Positions 7,644-18,610 of a stretch of 54,246 bases of DNA are shown here, piece after piece (positions within the stretch are counted from its first letter, which is position 1; each line of letters starts with the position of its first letter). This stretch comes from Bacillota bacterium (GTDB lineage: Bacteria; Bacillota; Clostridia; Lachnospirales; Lachnospiraceae). The notes under the pieces are model-generated. The model ran no database searches and was not told the DNA's origin. It was given only the letters and a program-made list of their open reading frames with translations. Location of the stretch: positions 1-54,246 of the forward strand of contig CABJAN010000022.1 in NCBI GenBank assembly GCA_902363515.1, read 5' to 3'. The position numbers and the translations under genes are program-made.

Positions 7644-9596
7644 ATGACAGCAAGAGAATGGAAACAAATGTTTGAATCCAGGGAATTTGAAGAAAAGTAT
7701 ACCTATGCAGGCAATGATTTGGGAGCTGTTTATGAAAAGGAGAAAACGACCTTTAAGGTGTGGGCGCCTACAGCAGAGAAGGTAATGCTGCATTTGTACA
7801 CAGCGGGAAGCACAGGAGAAGCAGGAGAGAAAGAACTTCTTCAGGTGGAAATGAAAAAAAGGGAACAGGGAATTTACGAAAAACAGGTGAAGGGTGACCT
7901 CCATGGTGTGTATTATACCTTCTCCGTGACCGTTGACGGGGAAACCAGAGAAACCGGAGATATCTATGCAAAAGCAGCAGGTGTAAACGGAAAAAGAAGT
8001 ATGGTAGTAGATTTGGAAAAGACTAATCCTAAAGGATGGGAAGAGGATACACATGTATTCCATCCATTGGGGAAAACCTGGGTATGGGAAGTGCATATTG
8101 GGGATTTCAGCAATGACCCTGCCAGTGGAGTCCGGGAAGAATATCGGGGAAAATATCTGGCATTTACAGAAAATACCACTTTAAATCAGGATGGAGTACA
8201 CCCAACCTGTGTAAATTATTTGAAGGAACTGGGAATTACCCATGTTCATTTACTCCCATCTTTTGACTACGGTTCTGTGGATGAAAGTAAGTGCGATACC
8301 TTTAACTGGGGATATGACCCGGTAAATTATAATGTGCCGGAAGGTTCTTATGCCACAGATGCTTTTCATGGGGAAGTAAGAATCCGGGAATTTAAGGAAA
8401 TGGTTGCAGCTTTACATAAAGCCGGAATTTCCGTGGTTATGGATGTGGTGTATAATCACACTCACAGTTTAGATTCTTTCTTTAATGCTACGGTACCCTA
8501 TTACTATTATCGGACTTGGGAGGATGGCACGTATTCTGATGGTTCTGCCTGCGGAAATGATACGGCAAGTGACCGCGCCATGTTCCGTAAATACATGATG
8601 GATTCTGTTTTGCACTGGGTACAGGAATACCATGTGGACGGATTCCGGTTTGACTTAATGGGGCTGCATGATACACAGACTATGAATGAAATCCGCAAGG
8701 CGTTGAATGAACTGGAAGACGGAGAACAGATTTTTCTTTATGGAGAACCATGGTCTGCAGGGCCAAGCGCATTAAAAGAAAGTGAAAGTTTTGCCACAAA
8801 AGAGGCGATGAAAAAGCTGGCAGAAGGAATTGCAGTGTTTAATGATGATACCAGAGATGCTGTGAAAGGACCTTATGATAAATTGGAAGTCCCAGGTTTT
8901 GTCAATGGGAAAAAAGGACTGGAAGAAAAAATCAAACGAGGTATTCAGGGACTCTTTGACGAAAAAGAAAAAGTACAGCCGGTTTCTCCGGCACAGCTTC
9001 TGAACTATGTGTCTGCCCATGATAACAGCACTCTGTGGGATAAATTGGTGGACTCTGTGAAAAAAGACCAGGATTATGAAACCCGCCATGAAGATTTGCT
9101 GGCTATGAACAAGCTGGCGGCAGCTATTGTACAGTTTTCAGCAGGGATTCCATTTATGCAGGCAGGAGAGGAAGCGGGAAGAACCAAGCAGGGAGAAGAT
9201 AACAGTTACAATCTGTCAAAAGAATTAAACCGCTTGGACTGGAACAGAATGTACAAATTCCAGGATTTGATTTCTTATTATAAAGGACTCCATGAAGTGA
9301 GAAACCAATTTTCCGGATTTTATGATTTAAGTGAAAAGGCAAGGACACGCCAGCATTTTTATGAAAATCTGCCTGAAGGAATCATTGCTTATGAAATGGA
9401 AGGCATACGGGGAACAGACCAGTGGGAAAAGGTTGTAGTGATTTTTCATGCCAGCCAGGAGCCGACAGAGTTTGTTCTGGGGAACACTGGATATAAAAGG
9501 ATTGTATCACCATCAGGCATTGATTTACAGGGAGTATATTTGAAACGGGAAAAAGCGAAGTTAGATGAGTCCGGAGCGTATGTTTTTGTAAAATAA
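7644..9596 (+). CDS. pulA: type I pullulanase, cytoplasmic
   Basis: A 650-residue debranching enzyme that hydrolyses alpha-1,6 bonds in branched maltodextrins. An N-terminal CBM48-like domain (around residues 20-115, with the FKVWAPTAEKV stretch) precedes a GH13 barrel. The type I pullulanase signature NWGYDPVNYNVPEGSY is near residue 219. Conserved region I is DVVYNH, region II GFRFDLMG with nucleophile D337, region III YGEPW with acid/base E368, and region IV SAHDN. There is no signal peptide, so it acts inside the cell on imported oligosaccharides. ATAAGGAGAAA precedes ATG 7644. It sits between the importer and a two-component system. Confidence 0.92.
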   Translation: MTAREWKQMFESREFEEKYTYAGNDLGAVYEKEKTTFKVWAPTAEKVMLHLYTAGSTGEAGEKELLQVEMKKREQGIYEKQVKGDLHGVYYTFSVTVDGETRETGDIYAKAAGVNGKRSMVVDLEKTNPKGWEEDTHVFHPLGKTWVWEVHIGDFSNDPASGVREEYRGKYLAFTENTTLNQDGVHPTCVNYLKELGITHVHLLPSFDYGSVDESKCDTFNWGYDPVNYNVPEGSYATDAFHGEVRIREFKEMVAALHKAGISVVMDVVYNHTHSLDSFFNATVPYYYYRTWEDGTYSDGSACGNDTASDRAMFRKYMMDSVLHWVQEYHVDGFRFDLMGLHDTQTMNEIRKALNELEDGEQIFLYGEPWSAGPSALKESESFATKEAMKKLAEGIAVFNDDTRDAVKGPYDKLEVPGFVNGKKGLEEKIKRGIQGLFDEKEKVQPVSPAQLLNYVSAHDNSTLWDKLVDSVKKDQDYETRHEDLLAMNKLAAAIVQFSAGIPFMQAGEEAGRTKQGEDNSYNLSKELNRLDWNRMYKFQDLISYYKGLHEVRNQFSGFYDLSEKARTRQHFYENLPEGIIAYEMEGIRGTDQWEKVVVIFHASQEPTEFVLGNTGYKRIVSPSGIDLQGVYLKREKAKLDESGAYVFVK

Positions 9597-9607
9597 TTAT
9601 GGGACCA

Positions 9608-9636
9608 TGGAAATTCTTCCTGGAAGCGTCTATAAT
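9608..9636 (+). promoter_or_regulatory. promoter of two-component/binding-protein genes
   Basis: TGGAAA (9608-9613) and TATAAT (9631-9636) are 17 nt apart, about 32 nt before the response regulator start. Confidence 0.5.
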
Positions 9637-9667
9637 TACTGTAGATTTGATGTTGCAGGAGGAAGAT

Positions 9668-11260
9668 ATGGAATTACTTACATTATATTTAATAGATGAT
9701 GAAGCCATTATTTTAAAAGGTCTTTTGGAAACCTACGATTGGGAAAATATGGGATTCCAGGTAGTGGGATGGGCCAGAGATGGGGAGGAAGCGCTGCCGG
9801 ATATTGTGGAGAAGAAGCCGGATGTGGTACTGACTGACGTGCGCATGAAGAAAATGAGTGGTCTGACTCTGATTGAAAAAGTGAAGGAACAGGGAATTTC
9901 CGCAAACTTTGTAGTAATCAGTGCGTACCGGGACTTTGAATATGCGAAAAAAGCCTGTGAAAATGGAGCCATGGCTTATCTTGTAAAACCTATTGAGGAT
10001 GAGGAACTGGAAAAAACCATGGGAGAAATTTATCAGAAATGCAGGGAGAAAAAATTTAAAGAAAAGAATTATTCTCTGTGGGAAAAAATACTTCTGGAGG
10101 ATCAGGATAATTTCCTGAATCAAATGGTAGTGAAATATCTGGAAGGCATGGTAGAAGAAAAAGAGCTGGAAGAACTGGCGGTAAGTCTTAGAAGACAGGA
10201 TATGATGACCAATGATTTTGTAGTGGCAGCAGTAGGGATTGATATTGCAAGGCGCATTATAAATCAAAAAGAGTTTAACATGAAACAGTATGCGCTGGAA
10301 ACAGAACTGTATAAGAAATTAAAGGAATCCTACCAGGTATGGCTTCGGAAAACTCAGGATGGGATTTTGTGTTTTGTCATTGACCTTGGAAAAGAGAAAA
10401 AAACAGCATCCCTGAAAATTCTTTTAAAAAATCTTCAGGAAGAAATGAAGGGGGATATGATTTCTGCACTGTCAGGTATTGGAACTGGCATAGAGGGAAT
10501 GAAAAATGCCTGTGATCATGCCCTGGAATTGTATGAAATCGCGGCAGAAGCGGGAGCAGGAACGATTTTAATGGATAATAAGATTTCTTTAAAATCCCTT
10601 CCGAAATATTCTGCAGATATGGAAACTCAGATTATCAGCGCCCTTCGTAAGGGGGATAAGGAGCAGTTAAAGAAGGCTTTTGAAAAATTCCTTTATGTTT
10701 TGCCAGAGTCAGAGTATTTTATCCGGATTTATTTAAGACGTCTTGCTGTACGGATTGAGTTTGCCATGGAAGAAGCCTGGGGGCTTACAGAAGGACTCCG
10801 GCAAAGTTTTCACAACTTTTACGAGACGGTAGATAGTGTTGCCATTACCAAAATGGTAAGTATTTTGTATCAACTGTTTGTCCGTATTATTGAATGGAAA
10901 AGCACAGCTCCTAAGCAGGTATCAGACCGGTATTTTCAGGAATATATACCGGTGGCCATTGCTTATATACAGGAACACTTGCAGAAAGAGGATTTATCTA
11001 TTACAGAGGTGTCGGAACATGTTTATTTGAATCCGGTCTATTTTGGAAGATTATTTAAAAATGAAGTGAAGATGTCCTTTAAGCGGTATGTGCAGAATAT
11101 GAGAATGGAGAAGGCTAAGGAATTACTGGCAGAGCAGGAATATCATATTTCAGAGATTTGCGATAAAGTCGGGATTCCAAACGCTTCCTACTTTTCTCAG
11201 GTATTTAAGCAATATACAGGAATGCTGCCCAGTGAATACAAAAGGAGTGTGGACGGATGA
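9668..11260 (+). CDS. response regulator, YesN type (receiver + AraC HTH)
   Basis: A 530-residue DNA-binding response regulator. The N-terminal receiver domain (about residues 1-120) has the acidic pocket LIDDE, the phospho-acceptor aspartate in VVLTDVRMKKMSGL (near residue 56) and the conserved Lys in YLVKPI. A long middle region follows, then a C-terminal AraC-type double HTH (about 425-528). The frame is open from 9599, but ATG 9668 is preceded by GCAGGAGGA at ideal spacing, so I use it. Partner: the YesM-type sensor kinase starting at 11257, overlapping by 4 nt (ATGA). It probably activates nearby starch genes in response to a carbohydrate signal; the target is inferred. Confidence 0.88.
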   Translation: MELLTLYLIDDEAIILKGLLETYDWENMGFQVVGWARDGEEALPDIVEKKPDVVLTDVRMKKMSGLTLIEKVKEQGISANFVVISAYRDFEYAKKACENGAMAYLVKPIEDEELEKTMGEIYQKCREKKFKEKNYSLWEKILLEDQDNFLNQMVVKYLEGMVEEKELEELAVSLRRQDMMTNDFVVAAVGIDIARRIINQKEFNMKQYALETELYKKLKESYQVWLRKTQDGILCFVIDLGKEKKTASLKILLKNLQEEMKGDMISALSGIGTGIEGMKNACDHALELYEIAAEAGAGTILMDNKISLKSLPKYSADMETQIISALRKGDKEQLKKAFEKFLYVLPESEYFIRIYLRRLAVRIEFAMEEAWGLTEGLRQSFHNFYETVDSVAITKMVSILYQLFVRIIEWKSTAPKQVSDRYFQEYIPVAIAYIQEHLQKEDLSITEVSEHVYLNPVYFGRLFKNEVKMSFKRYVQNMRMEKAKELLAEQEYHISEICDKVGIPNASYFSQVFKQYTGMLPSEYKRSVDG

Positions 11261-12213
11261 AGAAGAAAATAAATTTCAAAAAATTTTTATTTGGAATTCG
11301 TAAGCAGACATTTTTGTCTGTAACGCTCATCTGTGGAACCATTTATATTTTTACCTATCTGGCAGTGGAACAGGTCATTACAAACAAAATATCAGGGCTT
11401 CTTGCGGAGCAGTATACGAATGTAAATGACAAACTGGCAGGAGAATTTGAGAATCTTTATGAGGAATTAAACCAGCTTACCGGAGATTTTGTAATTAATG
11501 AATATGTGCAGAAAACTCTTCGAAATACCTCTGTAAATACAGCAGAAAAGGAAATGTTGAAAAGGTCGGTTTCCTGCTACAACCGGAGTTTTCTGGAAGC
11601 ATATCTTATAGTAGATAACAAGGAAAATTTCTATTCTCTGAGAGATGTGAGTATTTCTTATGCAGAGCTTAAAAAGACGGAGATTTATCGGGGATTTGGG
11701 GAAGAATATTCTAAGACAAAACTGCTTTGGGCAGAAGACACGATTTTCGGTACAGGAGAGAAAAGCTTATTTGCCCTGCGGCGCATTCATGAGATGAATT
11801 CCCTGCATGAGCCGGGATTTTTGATTTTGAAACTGAACAAGCATATCTGGAGCCCCTTGCGGGAACAGATTGATAATCCGGAGCTTGTATACTTTATTCA
11901 GGATGCCAAGGGGAACCGCTGCTTCGAGCAGTTTCCGGACGAGGACAGAAAGAAATGGAGAAAAGAGTTTCAGCAAACCAGGCAAAAAGCTTCCAGAAAC
12001 AGCTTGAAGCATGGAATAGTTATTGAAAAAACAGATGCAGACACAGACTTTACGATTGTAACCTTTGCGCCTAAGCATATAGCAAATCAGATTGTAGAAG
12101 AAGTGCAGCAAATCATGATTATTTTGTTTCTGGCAGGATATATCCTCTTGATGGTGTGCATGAGCTTCTGGTCAGAAAGGCTGGCAAGACCATTAAGAAG
12201 ATACGCAAAGTGA
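11257..12213 (+). pseudogene. sensor histidine kinase, N-terminal part (frameshifted)
   Basis: This holds the sensory half of a YesM-type kinase: a first membrane helix (about residues 19-36), an extracytoplasmic sensing region of about 230 residues, and a second helix around QQIMIILFLAGYILL. It runs straight into the first residues of the HAMP linker (ERLARPLR) and then hits TGA at 12211. The kinase part continues in another frame from about 12192. Reading CCA then ATT AAG AAG restores a normal HAMP start, so loss of one base near 12190-12194 explains the break. As written it is a membrane sensor without a kinase. A sequencing error is the main alternative. Confidence 0.8.
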
Positions 12214-13019
12214 TGGGGGAATTTGGAGATAAGAAGCTGGATGATCAGCTTGTTTTGGATACGAATACAGAACTTGGCTATATTGGACAGGCATATAATG
12301 GAATGCTTGGGGAAGTGAAGCATTTAATGGAAAACGTGCAGCATAAGGAGAGAGAGTTAAAAGAAAGTGAATTGCAGGTTATGCTTTATCAGATAAGACC
12401 GCACTTTCTGTATAATACGCTGGACACCATTTATATGCTGGCAAGAATTCAAAAAGAAGAAACCATCATGAAAATGATACAGGCTCTGTCCAAGTTTCTG
12501 AGAATTAATCTGAGTAATGGAAACAGTTATATCCAGGTGGACAAAGAAATTGAACATGTAAAAGCCTATATGGATATACAGAAAATCAGAAATACAGATT
12601 TGTTTGATTATCAGATTGAGATTCAGGACAGCATCAGAGAGGTAGAAATTCTGAAAATGACCTTGCAGCCTGTTGTGGAGAACTGCATTAAATATGGATT
12701 TCGGGATATTTATTCAGATGGTATGATTTGGATTCGGGTTTACCAGGAGAATAAATGTTTATGTTTTTCTGTGGAAAATAATGGGACACCCATCGAGGAA
12801 GAGGCGCTGAAGCACTTAAATAATATGGGGAAGATGCCTCTGGAGGAAATCACTGCGTTTGTGAAGAAAAAAGAAGGCGGCTTTGGAATTTCCAATGTGG
12901 TGAAAAGGCTGCGTACTTATTATGGAGAACAGGTGAGCATATGTTATATACGAAAAGAAGAGGGAACAGAATGTGTAATAAAAATAGAAGAGGATGGGCT
13001 TTCGCACTGCTGTTCATAG
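12156..13019 (+). pseudogene. sensor histidine kinase, C-terminal part (frameshifted)
   Basis: This is the catalytic half of the YesM-type kinase in the -1 frame relative to the N-terminal half. It carries a HAMP remainder (KKIRKVMGEFGDKKLDDQ), the His-kinase motif with phospho-acceptor His in QIRPHFLYNTL, the N-box QPVVENCIKYGF and the glycine-rich GGFGISNVVKRL of the ATPase domain. The ATG at 12156 lies inside the membrane-helix region of the intact gene and has no convincing ribosome site, so it is unlikely to be a true start. The intact gene would span 11257-13019. The 3' end overlaps the next lipoprotein gene by 49 nt. Confidence 0.8.
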
Positions 13020-14248
13020 CTTTTTTATGTGCAGGGTGCAGCAGAGAAGAAAAAACAGCGGAAAAAAAGTCAGAAGAACCAGTGAAAATTCCTGTTGTGT
13101 TTCGTGTGGATCCAGCTACAAATGTAAGCAATAACCTGGAGTTTGTGGAAGAATTTAATGCGTTGTATGAAGGAAGGTATGTTGTGGAAGTGGAGTGGCT
13201 TACAGAAAGTACAGCAGGCTACAGAGAGAGGCTGAAACAGTGGAATGTGCTGGATGAGATGCCGGCAGTGATTACAGATGCCGGATTTGATTATGATTTT
13301 TACCGTTTGCTGGTGGAGGAGCGGCGTCTGGTGGATTTGCGACCTTATATGGAGAAGTCCCCAGAATGGGAAGCCACCTTTCGAAAAGAGATTCTGGAGG
13401 AGTGTCAGGAGGAAGATGGAGCCATTTATCTTTCTCCTCTTGGAAGTTCGATTCAGTCTTACGCAGGAATTATTTATAACAAAGAACTTCTGGCGCAGGC
13501 TGGATATGAAAAATTTCCGGAAACCTGGGAAGGATTTTTTGATTGCCTTGAAAAATTAAAGGCTCAGGGGATTATGCCATTATCTCTTCATGGCTCCGGA
13601 AGCTACTGGGTTCCCATGCTGTTTGCCACCAGCTATATCTACGGAACAGAAGAAGGGACAGTGTTTTTAAAAGAAGATTTTTCCCGAAGCTATAATAATG
13701 AAAGCATGTATGAGCTTTTAGAAGTGCTTACCACTCTGTTTGAATACACCTTTGAAGATGCGGTAGAAATAGAATATGACAAAGCCGCAGAGCGTTTCCA
13801 GAAGGGAGAGGCAGCCATTTTTGCCAATGGATATTGGATGGTAGAGGAAATGCCGGATGAAATCAAGGAACAGATGGGATTTGCACCTTTTCCCGGAAAT
13901 ATTCTCATGAATTCTCCAAGAATGAGCGCCTGGGCAGTTACTGCCGGATATGATGAAGAGGTTACACAGGGAGCTGTAAAACTTCTGGAATACCGCTCCC
14001 AAAGAGAAAGAGAGAATACACAGAGACTTTATGCAAAGGAAGATTTAAACAGCCTTCAGGAAGAGTACGTGGAAGCAGTAGAACAGTCAGAACGCGTGAT
14101 GCCCAATTATCAGATGAAATGGGAGCAGGAGATACAGACAGATTTCTTTAATGAATATCTTCCTATTTATCTGAAGGGTGAAATGAGTAAGGAAGACTTT
14201 CTGGCAGAGATGGATAAGCGTCTGGAAGTCATTCGGAAGGAAAAATAG
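12971..14248 (+). CDS. extracellular sugar-binding lipoprotein next to two-component system
   Basis: A 425-residue family 1 binding protein. ATG 12971 gives a clean lipoprotein signal peptide with lipobox LCAGC (Cys at residue 23) and has a GAAGAGGGA ribosome site; the frame upstream of it is longer but lacks these. The mature part has the usual binding-protein pattern (NKELLAQAGYEKFPETWEGF, GEAAIFANGYWMVEEMP). No permease genes are next to it. It follows directly after a YesMN pair, so it may present sugar to the sensor kinase or supply an alternative ligand to the maltodextrin permeases upstream. Both roles are inference. Confidence 0.85.
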   Translation: MCNKNRRGWAFALLFIAFLCAGCSREEKTAEKKSEEPVKIPVVFRVDPATNVSNNLEFVEEFNALYEGRYVVEVEWLTESTAGYRERLKQWNVLDEMPAVITDAGFDYDFYRLLVEERRLVDLRPYMEKSPEWEATFRKEILEECQEEDGAIYLSPLGSSIQSYAGIIYNKELLAQAGYEKFPETWEGFFDCLEKLKAQGIMPLSLHGSGSYWVPMLFATSYIYGTEEGTVFLKEDFSRSYNNESMYELLEVLTTLFEYTFEDAVEIEYDKAAERFQKGEAAIFANGYWMVEEMPDEIKEQMGFAPFPGNILMNSPRMSAWAVTAGYDEEVTQGAVKLLEYRSQRERENTQRLYAKEDLNSLQEEYVEAVEQSERVMPNYQMKWEQEIQTDFFNEYLPIYLKGEMSKEDFLAEMDKRLEVIRKEK

Positions 14249-14306
14249 AAGAGTTTAATAATTGATAGTATATGTTTAGATATTTGTATGTGCGTATTCC
14301 ATCCTT

Positions 14307-14315
14307 ATGCTAAAA
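14307..14315 (+). promoter_or_regulatory. possible extended -10 promoter of debranching operon
   Basis: TGC followed by TAAAAT fits an extended -10 element about 30 nt before the debranching enzyme start. There is no clear -35. Confidence 0.35.
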
Positions 14316-14345
14316 TACGAAATTGAAATAGAAATGTAGAATGTG

Positions 14346-16307
14346 ATGGAAACAGATATGAAATGGATTTATGGAAAACAAGATTTTAACACCCTGGAAA
14401 GGGGAGAAGAAAATTGCTATTTAATGACCAATGGTCTTGGTGGATTTTCTTCTATGAATATGATGGGAGGGGTTTCCAGAAATGACCATGCTTTTCTTAT
14501 GGCATGTACCAATCCGCCTAATCATAGATACAATCTGATTCACAGAATCAGAGAAGAAGTGGAATTAGAAGAAGAGAAGATTGTGATTTCTTCTCAGGAA
14601 TTCCAGGGGAAAGAAGCTGAGAAGGGATATGAGTATCTTTCCTCTTTTGTTTATGACGATACACCTTTGTGGCGGTTTCATGTAAAAGGTATGGAGATTG
14701 TCAAAGAAGTGGCTATGGAGCAGGAGGCAAACCGCATTGCCCTGCAGTATCAAATCCATAACAGAAGTAAAAGGGAAGGCATTTTTTCTGTAACACCTTT
14801 TTTTCAGTTTGTAGCTAAAAACCAGGATTTGGATCCTTTGCAGGAAATACATTTTTGCCCACAGGAGAATAAGGTAGAAAGTGAAGGAATACAACTGTTT
14901 TTCAGAACTAACGGGGATGTTTTAAAAATTCCTGAAGAACGGGAAACTTTATTTTACTCTTATGATGTATGTGACGGAAGAAGAGCCTGCGGACATGCAA
15001 AAGCAAATCATAAAATTTTTATTGCGATACCAGCTGGGAGCCGGGTAATGCTAGAAATTGTGTATGAAATGGAAAAGTCTGTACAGAATGCCACAACAGT
15101 TATACAGGAAGCAAAGGTATATAAAAAGGCATTGGAAAAACGTGCAGGATTTACTTCACCGATTGCAGGACAGCTTGCAAAAAGTGCAAATCAGTTTATT
15201 GCCAGAAGAGCATCCACCAATGGAAGTACCATTTTGGCAGGATTTCCCTTTTTTGAAGATTGGGGAAGAGATACCATGATTGCCTTGCCTGGCATTTGCA
15301 TTTCAACAAAACAGTATGAAAAAGCTAAAGAAATCCTCCGCACCTTTGCTGCTCACGAAAAGGACGGACTTATGCCAAATCTGTTTCCGGAAGGGGAACA
15401 GGAACCTATGTATAATACTGTAGATGCTGCCTTGCTGTTTATCAATGGAGTTTACCTTTATTATGAAGCAACACAGGATGCAGATTTTGTCCGGGAAGTT
15501 TATCCGGTGATGAAACGTATCATCAGTGGTTATATGGCAGGAACTCATTTTGGCATCCGCATGGATGCAGACGAGTTGATACAGGCTGGGGAAGGCCTGG
15601 CGCAGGTTACCTGGATGGATGTGCGGATTGGAGAAATTCTTCCCACACCAAGACATGGAAAACCAGTGGAAATCAATGCCTATTGGTACAATGCACTGAA
15701 AATCATGGACATTCTGGCAGAACTTACAGGAGAACAGGCGGGAAGCTATGAGAAACTGGCAGAACAGGTAAAAGAGAATTTTCAGAAGCAGTTCTGGCTA
15801 GATGAAAAAGGTTGTTTAAAAGACCTGGTGTCCGGCACAAAAGCAGACACTCAGATACGGTGCAACCAGATTTGGGCAGTATCCATGCCATTTACCATGC
15901 TTTCCAAAGAGCAGGAGAAAATGGTAGTGGAAACTGTATTTGAAAAATTGTATACCCCATACGGTCTGCGTACTTTGGAAGAAGAAGACCAGGAATTCCA
16001 TGGAATCTATGGTGGGCCTGTGGAAGAACGGGATATGGCATATCACCAGGGAACTGTGTGGACATTTCCCCTGGGAGCCTATTATCTAGCTTACCTGAAG
16101 GTTCACCAGTATAGCGATGAGGCTGTAGAAACAGTGAAAGCCCAGTTAGAGGTCATGGAAAGCGCTATGAGAGAAGGCTGTGTGGGACAGTTACCGGAGA
16201 TTTATGATGGAAAAAATCCTACCTCATCCAGAGGCTGTTTTGCCCAGGCATGGAGTACAGGGGAGATTCTGCGGGTTTATGAAGCACTGGAAAATAAGAA
16301 GCTATAA
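14346..16307 (+). CDS. amylo-alpha-1,6-glucosidase / glycogen debranching enzyme
   Basis: A 653-residue cytoplasmic enzyme of the bacterial and archaeal debranching family that removes alpha-1,6-linked glucose stubs from glycogen or maltodextrin. The N-terminal beta-sandwich domain opens with [20 protein letters not shown]. The C-terminal (alpha/alpha)6 barrel shows [45 protein letters not shown] and the terminal GQLPEIYDG...[17 protein letters not shown] 14343, ATG 14346 and ATG 14358 are all possible starts and no strong ribosome site decides; I use 14346. The phosphorylase gene follows after 17 nt, and the two act on the same polymer. Confidence 0.85.
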   Translation: METDMKWIYGKQDFNTLERGEENCYLMTNGLGGFSSMNMMGGVSRNDHAFLMACTNPPNHRYNLIHRIREEVELEEEKIVISSQEFQGKEAEKGYEYLSSFVYDDTPLWRFHVKGMEIVKEVAMEQEANRIALQYQIHNRSKREGIFSVTPFFQFVAKNQDLDPLQEIHFCPQENKVESEGIQLFFRTNGDVLKIPEERETLFYSYDVCDGRRACGHAKANHKIFIAIPAGSRVMLEIVYEMEKSVQNATTVIQEAKVYKKALEKRAGFTSPIAGQLAKSANQFIARRASTNGSTILAGFPFFEDWGRDTMIALPGICISTKQYEKAKEILRTFAAHEKDGLMPNLFPEGEQEPMYNTVDAALLFINGVYLYYEATQDADFVREVYPVMKRIISGYMAGTHFGIRMDADELIQAGEGLAQVTWMDVRIGEILPTPRHGKPVEINAYWYNALKIMDILAELTGEQAGSYEKLAEQVKENFQKQFWLDEKGCLKDLVSGTKADTQIRCNQIWAVSMPFTMLSKEQEKMVVETVFEKLYTPYGLRTLEEEDQEFHGIYGGPVEERDMAYHQGTVWTFPLGAYYLAYLKVHQYSDEAVETVKAQLEVMESAMREGCVGQLPEIYDGKNPTSSRGCFAQAWSTGEILRVYEALENKKL

Positions 16308-16324
16308 GAAAGGAAAGAGAACAA

Positions 16325-18586
16325 ATGGAAAAAGAATTAACAATAAAAGTAAAGGAATTATTCGGAAAGGAAATTTGCCAGGCGTCTAATGAAGAGATTT
16401 ATGCCGCACTTTTAAAGATTGTAAAAGAAAAAATGCAGGAAGCAAAACACAATGAGGGAAAAAGGAAACTCTATTATATTTCAGCAGAATTCCTCATTGG
16501 AAAACTCTTATCCAACAACTTAATTAATCTTGGATTGTTTGAAGAAACCAGAGAAGTTCTCAAAAAGAACGGAAAGGATTTAACAGAAATCGAAGAAGCA
16601 GAGCTGGAACCTTCTCTTGGAAACGGTGGACTGGGACGTTTGGCAGCCTGCTTCTTAGACTCCATTGCATCTCTTGGATTAAACGGAGACGGAGTGGGAT
16701 TAAACTATCATGATGGACTCTTCCTTCAGAAATTCCATGACAACAAACAGCAGGAAGAGAAAAATCCATGGATTACAGACAAAAGCTGGCTGACCAGAAC
16801 CAATGTAAGCTTTGAAGTGCCATTCAAAGATTTTACATTAAAATCAACCATGTACGATATTGATGTTCCTGGTTATAACAGCGGATGCAATAAGCTGCAC
16901 TTATTTGACTTAGACAGTGTGGATGAAAGCATCATTGAAGACGGAATCCGGTTTGACAAAAAAGATATTCACAAAAACCTTACCTTATTCCTTTACCCGG
17001 ATGACAGCGATGAGGATGGGCAGCTTCTGAGAATTTACCAGCAGTATTTCATGGTAAGCAATGCAGCGCAGTTGATTCTGAAAGAAGCAGAAGAAAGAGG
17101 CGTAAATCTCTATCAGCTTCACGAACATGTGTGCATCCAGATTAATGACACCCATCCTACTATGGTTATTCCGGAACTTATCCGTATCCTTACAGAGGAA
17201 AAGAACTTTAATATGGACACAGCGGTGGATGTAGTAAGTAAAACCTGCGCTTACACAAACCATACAATTTTGGCAGAAGCCCTGGAAAAATGGCCGATTT
17301 CTTATCTGGAAAAAGTAGTTCCTCATTTAGTGCCAATTATCCGCGATTTGGACAGAAGAGTGAGAAGAGATTTCCACAATGAGAAAGTTTATATTATTGA
17401 TGAAATGAATCGTGTACATATGGCGCACATTGATATTCATTTTGGATATGCAGTCAATGGAGTTGCTGCTCTTCATACACAGATTTTAGAGGAATCTGAA
17501 CTGAAACCGTTTTATGATATTTATCCGGAGAAATTCCAGAACAAGACCAATGGTATTACCTTCCGCCGCTGGCTGATGCATTGCAACCACAAACTGGCAG
17601 ATTATATCACAGAACTCATTGGAACTGGATATATGGAAAATGCCCAGGAACTGGAAAAACTGCTGGCTTACAAAGATGACGAAAAAGTTCTTGGCAAAAT
17701 AAAAGAAATTAAAAAAGAAGCAAAAGCGGAGCTTAAGAGGTACCTGAACATGACCCAGGGAGCAGAAATTGACGAAAATTCTATTTTTGATATTCAGATT
17801 AAACGTCTCCATGAGTATAAGAGACAGCAGATGAACGCTCTGTATGCCATTTACAAATATAAAGAAATCAAAAAAGGAAAACTGCCAAAACGTCCGATTA
17901 CCATGATTTTCGGCGCAAAGGCTGCTCCTGCTTATACTATTGCAAAGGACATTATTCACTTAATTCTGTGTCTGCAGCAGTTAATTGAAAATGACCCGGA
18001 AGTAAGTCCATACTTCAAAATTGTTATGGTAGAAAACTACAATGTAACAAAAGCAGAAAAACTCATTCCTGCATGTGATATTTCAGAGCAGATTTCCCTG
18101 GCATCCAAGGAAGCATCCGGAACCGGAAACATGAAGTTTATGCTCAATGGCGCAGTGACTCTTGGAACAGAAGATGGCGCTAATGTGGAGATTCATGAGC
18201 TGGTAGGAGATGACAATATCTACATTTTCGGTGAAAAATCAGAAAAAGTCATTGAACTGTATGAAACAGGAGCATACTGCGCAGCAGATATTTATGACAA
18301 TGACCCTCAGGTAGAAGAACTGGTTGATTTCATTATCAGCAAAGACCTGATTCGCATTGGCGATCCGGTGAATCTGGCCCGTCTGTACAAGGAAATCGTA
18401 GGAAAAGACTGGTTCATGGCGCTTCTGGATGTAAAAGATTACATTAAGACAAAAGAACAGATGCTGGAGGATTATGAAGATGAGCAGGCGTGGGCTAAGA
18501 AAATGCTTGTGAATATTGCAAAAGCAGGCTTCTTCTCTTCTGACAGAACCATTGCAGAATACAACAGAGATATCTGGCATTTATAA
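16325..18586 (+). CDS. glgP: glycogen/maltodextrin phosphorylase (GT35)
   Basis: A 753-residue PLP enzyme that releases glucose 1-phosphate from the non-reducing ends of alpha-1,4-glucans. The PLP-binding lysine is K604 in [22 protein letters not shown] (quoted in part: GNMKFMLNG). The N-terminal active-site stretch [19 protein letters not shown] is near residue 97, and the IQINDTHP and KRLHEYKRQ motifs are intact. At about 750 residues it is shorter than E. coli GlgP (about 815) and similar to the compact Firmicute type. AAGAAAGGAAAG precedes ATG 16325. It lies between the debranching enzyme and MalQ, 24 nt from the latter, in one operon. Confidence 0.92.
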   Translation: MEKELTIKVKELFGKEICQASNEEIYAALLKIVKEKMQEAKHNEGKRKLYYISAEFLIGKLLSNNLINLGLFEETREVLKKNGKDLTEIEEAELEPSLGNGGLGRLAACFLDSIASLGLNGDGVGLNYHDGLFLQKFHDNKQQEEKNPWITDKSWLTRTNVSFEVPFKDFTLKSTMYDIDVPGYNSGCNKLHLFDLDSVDESIIEDGIRFDKKDIHKNLTLFLYPDDSDEDGQLLRIYQQYFMVSNAAQLILKEAEERGVNLYQLHEHVCIQINDTHPTMVIPELIRILTEEKNFNMDTAVDVVSKTCAYTNHTILAEALEKWPISYLEKVVPHLVPIIRDLDRRVRRDFHNEKVYIIDEMNRVHMAHIDIHFGYAVNGVAALHTQILEESELKPFYDIYPEKFQNKTNGITFRRWLMHCNHKLADYITELIGTGYMENAQELEKLLAYKDDEKVLGKIKEIKKEAKAELKRYLNMTQGAEIDENSIFDIQIKRLHEYKRQQMNALYAIYKYKEIKKGKLPKRPITMIFGAKAAPAYTIAKDIIHLILCLQQLIENDPEVSPYFKIVMVENYNVTKAEKLIPACDISEQISLASKEASGTGNMKFMLNGAVTLGTEDGANVEIHELVGDDNIYIFGEKSEKVIELYETGAYCAADIYDNDPQVEELVDFIISKDLIRIGDPVNLARLYKEIVGKDWFMALLDVKDYIKTKEQMLEDYEDEQAWAKKMLVNIAKAGFFSSDRTIAEYNRDIWHL

Positions 18587-18610
18587 GAAATACCAAAAGG
18601 AGAAATACAC

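Noticed and set aside
9599..9667. Upstream start for the response regulator
   Set aside because: The extension runs through the promoter -10 box and lacks a ribosome site, while ATG 9668 has GCAGGAGGA.
12181..12216. Programmed -1 frameshift in the sensor kinase
   Set aside because: No X XXY YYZ slippery site and no obvious downstream stem are present; a one-base deletion or sequencing error is simpler.
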